Of a DNA stretch of 64,000 nucleotides, positions 50,871-59,499 are shown one piece after another (the stretch's first letter is position 1; the number at the start of each line of letters is the position of its first letter). The translations under genes were made by a program, and so were the position numbers. Where the stretch lies: contig NZ_JASXSX010000001.1 in NCBI RefSeq assembly GCF_032085515.1, positions 1-64,000 of the forward strand, given 5' to 3'. The notes below the pieces were generated by a model that made no database searches, was not told where the DNA came from, and saw only the letters and a program-made list of their open reading frames with translations. The stretch is from Gleimia hominis (GTDB lineage Bacteria; Actinomycetota; Actinomycetes; Actinomycetales; Actinomycetaceae).

Positions 50871-52358
50871 TTACGCCTGCTCGCGCTGCTTACGTGCGTA
50901 GTAGTACGCACCACCAAGCAGCCCAGCACCAATGAGGAGGAACAGGGCGATACCTGCACCACCAGTGAGAGGCAGGTGCTGACGGATCGAATCAGACGAA
51001 ACGTTCTGGATATCAACCGTGTTCTTCGCATTGTCCATATCTACCGTGTGGACAACCGGCGAAGCTAGCTTCTCGTAGCCAGCAGGTGCTTGCGTCTCAA
51101 CAATGCAAACCTTCGAACCAGTGATCACCTTTCCGATAGTGGCTTTACCATCAGCATCCGTTGTCCACTCGGATGCACCATCGGTCGTAACTTTAATCGC
51201 GTTGCCCGTGGCCTTGTTATTGGCATCGCACTTGTAGATTGAGAACTTCGCGTTCTGTAGTGCCTTGCCATCCTGGTCGGTCTTGTTGATGGTGATGTCC
51301 TGAGCCTTAACGACTGGGTTCTCCGGGTCGTCCGGCGTAGTCGGGGTGAAGGTGTTCCCGCGGTCCGTCTCAATGTTTGCGGTGGCCGAGTTTCCAATAC
51401 CGTCAGCGGGGTTACCCACAACGGTCATTTCGAACTCAACACGCAGGAACTTGCCCTGGGCTGCCTGAACCTTGGCTAGGCCTGAGTCAGTCAAAGATAC
51501 CGTAGCTTTGTGAGCGTCAGTATTTGTGAAGTTGTAGTCGCCAGCTTCCAGCGTCACTGCATCTTGACCCGCAGCGGTATCTTTTTCAGTAACAACTTGA
51601 ACCTTCAGAACCTTACCGTTCTCACCATCAGTCTGCAGTGCACCGGAAGGAGTATCTACAACCTCGAACTTTGTAAACTTCTCAGCTTCCGTTCCCTCGG
51701 CTGCTTGAGCCAACGAAGGGATGGGGGTATCCACGCGGAACTGCATCTTCGACCCTTGTACTACCGGCGTGTTCTCGTCAGTAATATTGGTTTTCGAAAT
51801 GTTCTCTAGAGTCTTGCTCTTGGGGTATACGTGCACGTCGTACAGGTAATCCGTACCGTTGCTTTCCGGGTCAGTCATTGGGATAGCGACAATAGCGGGG
51901 GCAATCCCTGTGGTGCCCTTGGGGGTGACAGTTTGCTTCAACAGGTAGATACCTGGATCTAAGTTACCGAAGGTCACTTTTCCGTCTGCACCGGTTGCGT
52001 CTGAAGTCATGGTGCCGTTTGTACCAAACGCGTTGTCAGTAGCACCAAAGTTCAGCGGGGTAAGATCCTTGGCCTTAGCGAAGTCTGCGTTGTCCAAGCG
52101 GTTCAGAGTGGACTTCTGCAGTGAGAAGACTGCACCTTGAACCGGGGTGGATTCTGGAACCTCGGTCAGTTCCTTACCTGTTGGATCAATGGCTGTCGCA
52201 CCTTCCTTAAGGTTCAGTGCGTGAACTGTGATTGAGCCTTTGTGGTTCGGGTCAATCTGCGTTTCTGCTTGGGCGGCTGTCACGCCCATTGCGGTTAATG
52301 CCAGTACGCCAACCGCTGCTACTGCGGAGCGCACCAACCTTCTAGTTTTCGTAAACAT
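50871..52358 (-). CDS. Major pilin (SpaA/type 2 fimbrial shaft-like), LPLTG anchor
   Basis: A 495-residue pilin. The signal peptide ends AQA (31). The pilin motif is YLYDVHVYPK with the nucleophile Lys at about 180. A D2-type isopeptide domain follows (from about 190), then a Cna_B domain with E-box VCIVETQAPAGYEKL. The sorting signal LPLTG (462-466), helix and KQREQ tail complete it. All are needed for shaft polymerisation by class C sortase. ATG 52358 follows GAGGATAGG. The gap upstream contains a GC hairpin (52439-52458). Confidence 0.94.
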   Translation of the reverse strand: MFTKTRRLVRSAVAAVGVLALTAMGVTAAQAETQIDPNHKGSITVHALNLKEGATAIDPTGKELTEVPESTPVQGAVFSLQKSTLNRLDNADFAKAKDLTPLNFGATDNAFGTNGTMTSDATGADGKVTFGNLDPGIYLLKQTVTPKGTTGIAPAIVAIPMTDPESNGTDYLYDVHVYPKSKTLENISKTNITDENTPVVQGSKMQFRVDTPIPSLAQAAEGTEAEKFTKFEVVDTPSGALQTDGENGKVLKVQVVTEKDTAAGQDAVTLEAGDYNFTNTDAHKATVSLTDSGLAKVQAAQGKFLRVEFEMTVVGNPADGIGNSATANIETDRGNTFTPTTPDDPENPVVKAQDITINKTDQDGKALQNAKFSIYKCDANNKATGNAIKVTTDGASEWTTDADGKATIGKVITGSKVCIVETQAPAGYEKLASPVVHTVDMDNAKNTVDIQNVSSDSIRQHLPLTGGAGIALFLLIGAGLLGGAYYYARKQREQA

Positions 52359-52438
52359 TACCTATCCTCGATTTCTCGTGATCTCTCTTGGGTTGCTATA
52401 TTTTCTTACCTTTACGATCCCCACAGTGTGAGGACAAA

Positions 52439-52458
52439 CCCACCCCGTGGGGTGTGGG
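52439..52458 (-). terminator. Hairpin between tip adhesin and major pilin genes
   Basis: CCCACCCC GT GGGGTGTGGG forms a short GC-rich hairpin just after the adhesin stop. It may separate the messages or attenuate transcription. Confidence 0.4.
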
Positions 52459-52475
52459 AAACCTCTGTTAGTGCC

Positions 52476-55400
52476 CTACTCCAGCTCCTTCCGTCGCCGG
52501 TACACCACATAGCCACTGGCCGCCAACAAGCCCAAACCAGCCGCAATCACCCACGGGAGGAACCCACCCGTGAACGGCATAGCCCCAGACTTCAAAGTAG
52601 CCACGCTAATAGTCGGAACATCCACCTGGCCATCAGACGTCGGATTCTGAACCGTAACCAAACCCGCATGCTCCGTATACTCAGCGAGTTTCACCACGTA
52701 ATCCTCACCAAACGAACCAGCATCCGCGTTCGGCTCATTCACAGCCACCACGTCAAAACGCCACAACTGCGGCATCAACTCACCCACACCAGCACGCACT
52801 TCCTCAAGGAAATACGACTGCCCAGGTTTCACATCAGCCTTAAACCGCCACTCACCCGCATCATTTTGAATCCACTCAACAGGCACCGGATTATCCAGAT
52901 CAGGCCGCGAACTCGAACTCTCCAACGTAGAATCCGCATCCCGATTCGCCACAGGCGCGTCACCATCCACAATCGCCGGATAGATCTTAAACACCTGCGC
53001 GCCATCAGCGACCTTCTCACCACCCGTCGCATCGCTATCACGGAACGGGCGGTCCGCATCCCCATCAGTGGCAATCACACGCTGCACGTGAATCTCGCCC
53101 TTGTCTTTATAAACGGTCACCAAAACCGCGGCAAACGCCTTATCTTCAGTGTCCAACACGAACCCGTTCTTCAAATCCAAAGCCGGACGTTCCGTACTTT
53201 CAAACTTCGGGTCCTTATTATTCACAGTCGACGCGATCTCATTTTGTGTCGGATACAGCACCGACCACGCGTCCGCTAGCCCTTGTTTCTTCAACTCAGA
53301 CTGAACCGCATCCGGCACGTCACTGCGTTTCACCGTGCACTTAGAGCCAAACGGAACCGCGATATCCCCGGTGCTACCCGGTTTCACGTCCTGCGTTCCA
53401 GTCTTCACCCACTTACCGTCAACCTGTTCGTAACCCAAAGTCTTGGACAAGCTCTCCGGCAAAGCAGATGCCTCACACGTGTAATCCCACGGGATTGCCA
53501 CCGAGCCATCCTGCGCGTTTTCACCAAAAATGTCCTTCGCACGATCTCCCTGCGGGTACAGACCCCAGTGCACAGACCGAGCCCCCAGCAGGTAGGCGGT
53601 AGTGAACGTCACCGTGGTTCCGTTCGCATCCGTACCATCACCAGGCACTGGCTTAACATCAGAAACCGTCATCACGATATTCTTGTCTTCCGCAACCGGT
53701 GGGTAATCCTTAGCATCCGACTTACCGTCCACACGGTTATCCACTGACACAAATCCGTAAGCACCGATGCTCGGGTAGTCCTCAATCGGTGACTTCCCTT
53801 TGTCCCTAAAGTCGAACTCGCATTTCACGCCCGCTGGTAAATCCGCGCTCTCAGGCACTTTAGCGGTCCCATCTTTAGCCAGTTCCGCCTCACCCTGGTA
53901 CACCAGCGGTTTCGAATCCGAATCCGTCGCATACAAGTCCTCACATCGGTACTTCACATTGAAACTACCAATGTCTAACTTGTCTCCAATGTTTATAGCA
54001 CCGTCTTCAATCGTGTTCCCCGCCAAAATCGTGGTATCCACGTGGTGCTTCAACGTGATCGCCCCAGCTTGCGGCCGGTCGTAGTTCACATCCACGTTCA
54101 GTTTGATGAGGTTCTGGTTCTCCTCAACACGTTTCGGATCAACCTGGAATACCCACGCTGCGTTCTCCGCAGGGTTAGTGGCCAGCTGCAAACCCGGGTC
54201 CTTCAAGTAATCCCGAGTGAGGCTGAACAGTTTCTTCCACGCGTCTTGATCCTCGAAAGGCTTGTCCGCATCCAGCTTCGTGACGTCCGCATTGCTTGTA
54301 TCAATGTTCGTGACCACCTTCGCGTCGCCCTCATTGAACTCCTGCTGCGTCAGCATGCACCGGTAGTTTGCCGGCACCTCAATCTTGTACGTCCCGTCCC
54401 GATCCTTGTCGGTATCGCGCAACGTGATTGGTTCACGCAAGATAGCTGCTGCGTCCGTCTGGTTAATCTTCTCCAGTTCTGCTTTCTGGTCCTCTGGCAG
54501 ATCGTCGGGAATCTCCACCTGCGTCGGCTTACAGTACAAGCTGTACGTGTACTCCGTACCATCCGACAGGGCCGTGCCGTTACCAGACGTCTTCAAATCT
54601 AGTTCCACTTTGGTCTTCAGGTACGTGTACGTATTCCACGCAACCACGGTGCCGAAGTAGTTTTCAGATAGTTCCTGAGGTTGAGCCGGGTTAGTTTTCC
54701 CCGTTTCCTCCCCGTTCGACGGGCGGGCAGGCTGATCAACCGGCAGTGTTACGTACACCCCGTAGTTAATCTTCTCGCCACCTGGCCGGCATTCGCGATC
54801 GCCCGCAGCAGCACAGGAACTCTTCAGGTCCGACCGGCCTCGGAAGTCGTTCATCACTTCCCACCGGGAGGCCCAAGATGCTGCATCTTCGGTAACCCCA
54901 CCGTCTTTACTGCTGATGTCCGCATGCTCTTGCACACTGCATTCCGCGCCGGCGGGTAAGCCTTTAGCTTGTGCCCATTCGCCCTGTTGGAACCGGTAGG
55001 TCATTACCGACTGCGTATCGGCGAACGCGCCTCGCTGCGGCGTGGCAGACGGCCGGGCTCCGGAAGTATCGATCTTCCAAGGGGCAGGCACGTCAATTGG
55101 CTGGCCGTTCAAAGAACACGAGTAGCTCACTTTGAACGGGCGTGAACCTTGAATCACCGCGACACCGTCGCCACCCACCTTCTTCTTCACGTTGAAGCTA
55201 GCGGTTTGCATCTGGTAGTTCAGCGCCAAATCCAGTTCTTGCGGCTGCTCGCTAACCGTGAAGTCGATTGACGTGGTGCCGTCATCTTCCGGGATATTTA
55301 CTGACGTATCCGCCAGGGTTAAGGTACCTCCCTTGAAGTTCGACCCGGGGATGCGCGTCATCCGCTTGTTATCCAAAGTTAAGGAGCAGTCCCACCCAAC

Positions 55401-58400
55401 CGGGAGGTTCCGCGACACGTGGGAGCCGTCGCCGGTGCGGGACACTTGGGCGTTGAAGCGCCGTTCAACTTTGTTCTCCCCTTCACCGAACGTGCATACG
55501 GCTGATGGAATCAGTTTCGCGCTGGCGTAAGGCCCAGCGAAGAACGCGTCCTTCCACTTTGCAAGCGCGGTGTCCGCGTCTTCACCCAGTTCACTGTCAT
55601 CCACACTCAAGGAACTCTTCGCGTCGAAGTCAACGGGAGCTTCTGGAATCTCGTATGCAATAGTAGCGTCTAGTTTCTTAGTCGCGTCTTCAGCCGGTGA
55701 GGTGAAAGTGAAAGTCCGTGCGTTGGCGTCATCACTTTGCGGCGCAGCCCCTTCGTCGGACACATTGAGCGTCGCTTTGAACGGTGCAGGCACCAGCGGT
55801 TTCCCATCCGCTCCGGTTAGTTGCGCAGTGCACTCGGAGTTTGAAAGCAAAGCTGTGTCGCCAGCGAAGATCGCGGTGTCACCAGATTTAACCGTCATCG
55901 TTTGGCTCACGTCACCACACGTAACGTTCAAGTTCATGCTGGTGGGCAACAGTTTCGCCAAGCCGGGTTCCAAGCCCGCGGGCGTGGTGCGCGTAACCTG
56001 TATGGCCACTTCCCCAGCCGTGGTTGGCCGGAACGTGCTGGTTACGTTCACGGTGTTTCCACCGGGCGCAATCTGGATTCGCGGCGAGTTCGTGGATACT
56101 TGCGTATTCTCTGGCAGGTCACCCGTCAGTTTTGTAGTAATGTCACACACCGTACCTGCAGGGTAATCACCGTCGAGGTTCTGCGGACCATCCCCCGTAT
56201 ATTCACGCGTAACCGTGCTTTGCTCTCCGTTCGGGTCCGTGCAGGTGATAGTTGAGGTTTTCTGTAGTTTCTGCGCATCTGCCTCACTCACCGATGTGCC
56301 ATCTTCTAGCTGCGTCTTGTGGTTCAACGTGAGGCTACCGCGCTTGTAGTTCGCGGTGGTAGTCGACGTGACCTCTTTGGTGTCCGTGGAGGACGTGAGT
56401 GTGAACTCCTGCGGTGGCGTTGGCTTCACCTCCACGTTCTTCAGCGTGGATTCCCAGTCTTGCTGATTCTGCGTTAGCGTGCAGCGCGCATGCGTTGGCA
56501 CGTTCTTGATGATCTCGTGTCCACCTGGCCGCAAGCTAATCTTCCCGTCGAAGTTACCGCTGTCTATCGGCAGTGGTTTCCCGTTTTCGTCCACGCACTG
56601 AAGGTTCATGTCAAATGCCTGGCCGATCAGAGTGCTTTGCGCGTCACCGTCCACTGCTTTAGTGATCTGGAGGTTACCCTCACCGCGTTTGAGCACCTGC
56701 TGCAGGTAAATGTGCTTAGCACCTTCACTTGATGCCCAGAAAAAGTTCGATCCACAGTTGGCGTAGTTCTGCCCCTGGTCGCCAGTGGGGCTTTGGCACA
56801 CATCGGATTCCCATTTGCGGTCAAACTTGAATCCGTCGGGCGTCCACATTTGATCGTGGTACTGTCCGTATCCTTCTTCTTGAGGGATGTCGGGGGTGAA
56901 TAAGCAGTGCGTACCCACCGGCCATGCTTCCCCGTCTTTGTTCGGTAGTTTGGTGGGCGTGCCATCGGTATTCACCATAACTACGCCGCGGCCCACGAAG
57001 AAGGGGTTGCCAGGTGCAGTCGATGAGATATCGAGTTCCGGTGGGTTGTCTTTATCTGCCATGTACCGGCATTCGTAGTACATGGGGATCTGCTGGGGCT
57101 TGCTCTCGTTTGCAGGTAACAAGCTCAGCCCAGCGTAATCCATGGACACGTCGATTGTTACCTGTTTACCGCTGAGTGAAGAGTTCGACTGAAATGTCGT
57201 CGCAGCGTCTTCATCTAGCGGTTCGTTAACGTCCGTGAACTGGTATAGCACTGACGCTGTGGTCGAGGTGGTCAGCCCATCGGTAATGGAACCACCGTAG
57301 CTGTCGGCCGGCGTGGTGTTCTCGAACTTCGTGTTATTACCGTCTGGCTTCCAGCTTTGGGTGTGGTTGATCGCCCGTTGAATAATCTCTGGTTTGACGT
57401 CCTTGGAGTAACGCGCGGTTTCTTTTAGCATACATTTGGCGCCAACCGGCAGCTTCATTGGACTTGAAGGCGCGGTCTGCCCTTGGGATTCTCGGTAGTT
57501 CCCGATTGGGATGTTGCCTTCCCACGTGGTTACCGCGGATTCAACGAGTCGGCTCGCGTCACCTTGTGCGATGATCTTCTTAGTATCCACCCCGAGCGGG
57601 TCCACGCACGACCATTCGTAATTAATGGTCATGTTCTTCACTTCGTTCGCGATCTGGATCGGTGGGTTCACTTGCACGAACTTGTCGATCTCAGTTGGTT
57701 GAGTATCGCGGAAGTAAAAGTTGCATTTAATGTGCGTGTATGCGGTCTGTTGTCGTGTGGTGAGCCGCGCCCCGATTGGGTTTCCTTTTGCGTCGTCGAT
57801 ATTGTCGGGGTAGAAGTTTTCTGACTTCTCAGCTTCCCAGTATTTCGAGTTGATGTACCCGAAGCAGCGAGCATTATGGCCGTTAAATCGAGTTAACACC
57901 TTGTCCGCCTGCGTCTGCGGGCGTATTTCCACGGCCTGGCGATTATTAATATCGGACTCGCTGATGCCGTCCGTACCAGAGGTTTTCGTTTCGTTTACGC
58001 TAGCTCCCGCCTGGTTGAACGTAATCTTCGTCTGTATCCCCACGTTGGGGCGCACATAACGGAAGCTTTCATCCACCATGTCATTAGTTATGGACAGTAC
58101 ACGGCTGCGATCCAGCAGCTCCGTAACCGCATCTGCAAACAGGCCATTGCGCACGTCATTAGGGGAGCTATTCGGCGGGCTGAGGAACATGTTGCTTGGA
58201 GTTAATGCCCCGCCTGTAGTGAAGTCTTTCCAGTCGTGGTAGGCGCTGACAATACTGTCACGGCGGCTGTTTTGGGAACCGTAAGTCTTGACGTAAGTGC
58301 GGTCGTTAATGTTCTTTATGTCGGTGCGTGCTAGAAGTTTTGCACATGTCCCAATTTCATTCTCAGCGGTTGGGCCGAGCGCGATTCGACAAAGCTGTTC

Positions 58401-59246
58401 CTTGTCAGAGTAGGTTTGTCCCATCGCCATGACGTGAATATTGGTGCCTGCCTGGCGTAGCTTGTCAGCTTGCTGAATGGTGCTAAGTTTACCGTCGTTG
58501 TCAGAGGTATATTGACTCTGAAGGTTAATTCCTGGGCTGAAGATAACTACGTCTGTGTATTTTGCTCGCGCATTGTCTTTAACTACCTGGCGCAGCGCGA
58601 AGTCAAGCTGTGACGTGTTACCGTTTGTGAGCCCTTTCCCGGTACCGCCAGTAGCATCGATTCGATCGAGCATGCTCATTACTTTTTGGTAGCCCGCTTG
58701 CGTCTCGATAGAAGTCAAAGATAAGTTCGGCGGATTGCCAATGGCGTATGGACGAGCCGTCATTGTGGTCGAATCGGACGTGTAAACGCCAAGTGACATT
58801 GGCAGACCGCGTAGTCGTGAAACGTTTTGTTTGATCGTTGCCACCTGGTCGCGGTTCGGCGTGCAACCCGTCGGACTGGTTTTCAAGAAGGCATCTGGAC
58901 ACTTACCTGACAACGTTGGCAGGTTCCCACCCAACGTCTCCCAGGTGTACATACCGTGAAAGTCAAAGATGAGGGCAACGCGGTTGTTTTTTAGCTCCAC
59001 GTCGTGAGTACTGCCATCTGGCCGCGTGTAATCCGTTGGCCAGGGATCATCTTTACTACCAACTACCGGTTGAGTATTAGTTTTGCGCGGCGGAACGCGA
59101 TCGTGGTCCGGGTTTGGGTTTGCGTCTGCCGCGAATGCTGCGTCAATAAAACCTTGAGCAAATAGGGGTAGCACCAGTGCGCACACACTCAGCAAAGAAA
59201 TAAGACGCACCAAACCGGATCGTTTACCACCGATTCGACGCAACAA
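52476..59246 (-). CDS. Giant Cys-containing pilus tip adhesin, vWA-like domain, MPFTG anchor
   Basis: About 2256 residues. A signal peptide ending AFAAD starts the protein; TTG 59246 has GAGGTGG 6 nt upstream, while GTG 59276 lacks a site. Residues about 90-400 resemble a von Willebrand A domain (VALIFDFHGM, GGTGKGLTNGNTSQLDFAL, VVIFSPG), but the DxSxS metal motif is lost. Residues about 450-2050 hold many repeats of an immunoglobulin-like, Cys-paired domain of the DUF5979 type (for example GNLQITKAVDGDAQ...FDMNLQCVDENGK). Near the end is a SpaA-like domain, and the sorting signal MPFTG, helix and RRRKE tail. It is the first gene of the pilus operon. The domain plan fits a tip adhesin; the ligand is unknown. 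Confidence 0.85.
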   Translation of the reverse strand: MLRRIGGKRSGLVRLISLLSVCALVLPLFAQGFIDAAFAADANPNPDHDRVPPRKTNTQPVVGSKDDPWPTDYTRPDGSTHDVELKNNRVALIFDFHGMYTWETLGGNLPTLSGKCPDAFLKTSPTGCTPNRDQVATIKQNVSRLRGLPMSLGVYTSDSTTMTARPYAIGNPPNLSLTSIETQAGYQKVMSMLDRIDATGGTGKGLTNGNTSQLDFALRQVVKDNARAKYTDVVIFSPGINLQSQYTSDNDGKLSTIQQADKLRQAGTNIHVMAMGQTYSDKEQLCRIALGPTAENEIGTCAKLLARTDIKNINDRTYVKTYGSQNSRRDSIVSAYHDWKDFTTGGALTPSNMFLSPPNSSPNDVRNGLFADAVTELLDRSRVLSITNDMVDESFRYVRPNVGIQTKITFNQAGASVNETKTSGTDGISESDINNRQAVEIRPQTQADKVLTRFNGHNARCFGYINSKYWEAEKSENFYPDNIDDAKGNPIGARLTTRQQTAYTHIKCNFYFRDTQPTEIDKFVQVNPPIQIANEVKNMTINYEWSCVDPLGVDTKKIIAQGDASRLVESAVTTWEGNIPIGNYRESQGQTAPSSPMKLPVGAKCMLKETARYSKDVKPEIIQRAINHTQSWKPDGNNTKFENTTPADSYGGSITDGLTTSTTASVLYQFTDVNEPLDEDAATTFQSNSSLSGKQVTIDVSMDYAGLSLLPANESKPQQIPMYYECRYMADKDNPPELDISSTAPGNPFFVGRGVVMVNTDGTPTKLPNKDGEAWPVGTHCLFTPDIPQEEGYGQYHDQMWTPDGFKFDRKWESDVCQSPTGDQGQNYANCGSNFFWASSEGAKHIYLQQVLKRGEGNLQITKAVDGDAQSTLIGQAFDMNLQCVDENGKPLPIDSGNFDGKISLRPGGHEIIKNVPTHARCTLTQNQQDWESTLKNVEVKPTPPQEFTLTSSTDTKEVTSTTTANYKRGSLTLNHKTQLEDGTSVSEADAQKLQKTSTITCTDPNGEQSTVTREYTGDGPQNLDGDYPAGTVCDITTKLTGDLPENTQVSTNSPRIQIAPGGNTVNVTSTFRPTTAGEVAIQVTRTTPAGLEPGLAKLLPTSMNLNVTCGDVSQTMTVKSGDTAIFAGDTALLSNSECTAQLTGADGKPLVPAPFKATLNVSDEGAAPQSDDANARTFTFTSPAEDATKKLDATIAYEIPEAPVDFDAKSSLSVDDSELGEDADTALAKWKDAFFAGPYASAKLIPSAVCTFGEGENKVERRFNAQVSRTGDGSHVSRNLPVGWDCSLTLDNKRMTRIPGSNFKGGTLTLADTSVNIPEDDGTTSIDFTVSEQPQELDLALNYQMQTASFNVKKKVGGDGVAVIQGSRPFKVSYSCSLNGQPIDVPAPWKIDTSGARPSATPQRGAFADTQSVMTYRFQQGEWAQAKGLPAGAECSVQEHADISSKDGGVTEDAASWASRWEVMNDFRGRSDLKSSCAAAGDRECRPGGEKINYGVYVTLPVDQPARPSNGEETGKTNPAQPQELSENYFGTVVAWNTYTYLKTKVELDLKTSGNGTALSDGTEYTYSLYCKPTQVEIPDDLPEDQKAELEKINQTDAAAILREPITLRDTDKDRDGTYKIEVPANYRCMLTQQEFNEGDAKVVTNIDTSNADVTKLDADKPFEDQDAWKKLFSLTRDYLKDPGLQLATNPAENAAWVFQVDPKRVEENQNLIKLNVDVNYDRPQAGAITLKHHVDTTILAGNTIEDGAINIGDKLDIGSFNVKYRCEDLYATDSDSKPLVYQGEAELAKDGTAKVPESADLPAGVKCEFDFRDKGKSPIEDYPSIGAYGFVSVDNRVDGKSDAKDYPPVAEDKNIVMTVSDVKPVPGDGTDANGTTVTFTTAYLLGARSVHWGLYPQGDRAKDIFGENAQDGSVAIPWDYTCEASALPESLSKTLGYEQVDGKWVKTGTQDVKPGSTGDIAVPFGSKCTVKRSDVPDAVQSELKKQGLADAWSVLYPTQNEIASTVNNKDPKFESTERPALDLKNGFVLDTEDKAFAAVLVTVYKDKGEIHVQRVIATDGDADRPFRDSDATGGEKVADGAQVFKIYPAIVDGDAPVANRDADSTLESSSSRPDLDNPVPVEWIQNDAGEWRFKADVKPGQSYFLEEVRAGVGELMPQLWRFDVVAVNEPNADAGSFGEDYVVKLAEYTEHAGLVTVQNPTSDGQVDVPTISVATLKSGAMPFTGGFLPWVIAAGLGLLAASGYVVYRRRKELE

Positions 59247-59276
59247 GATGAACCACCTCAGACCACAATTAACCAC

Positions 59277-59499
59277 CGTTACTGTTAGACAGTACCGCTA
59301 ATTACAAAACAATTCGACTGTTATTTCGTATCACGGACTTATTGTTAAACCATGCATACGTGCAGGTAATCGTTACAATTTTAGCTAACCTTGAATCAAA
59401 TTATTATTTACGCACTCACGTATGTATTGATTAGTAGTGGCTAATAAAGGACTTTAGTCCTAGAGTTCGGCGGTAATTGCGTTGCCCCAAGTACCGGTT
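59277..59499 (-). promoter_or_regulatory. AT-rich promoter region of the pilus operon
   Basis: This gap follows the GalK-UGP stop and precedes the adhesin start. It is far more AT-rich than its surroundings, with several TTG...TAAT-like combinations, but I cannot fix one promoter. Confidence 0.5.
59448..59461. promoter_or_regulatory. DosR-like palindrome AGGACTTTAGTCCT
   Basis: Arms AGGACT and AGTCCT flank TT. The 12-bp core GGACTTTAGTCC equals the centre of the mycobacterial DevR/DosR box (GGGACTTTAGTCCC-like). It lies about 200 bp upstream of the adhesin start and 39 bp from the GalK-UGP stop. Confidence 0.4.

Noticed and set aside
52428..53279. Long plus-strand open frames opposite the adhesin gene
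   Set aside because: They are Arg/His-rich antisense shadows of a well-supported gene with clear domains and signal peptide; no ribosome-binding sites.
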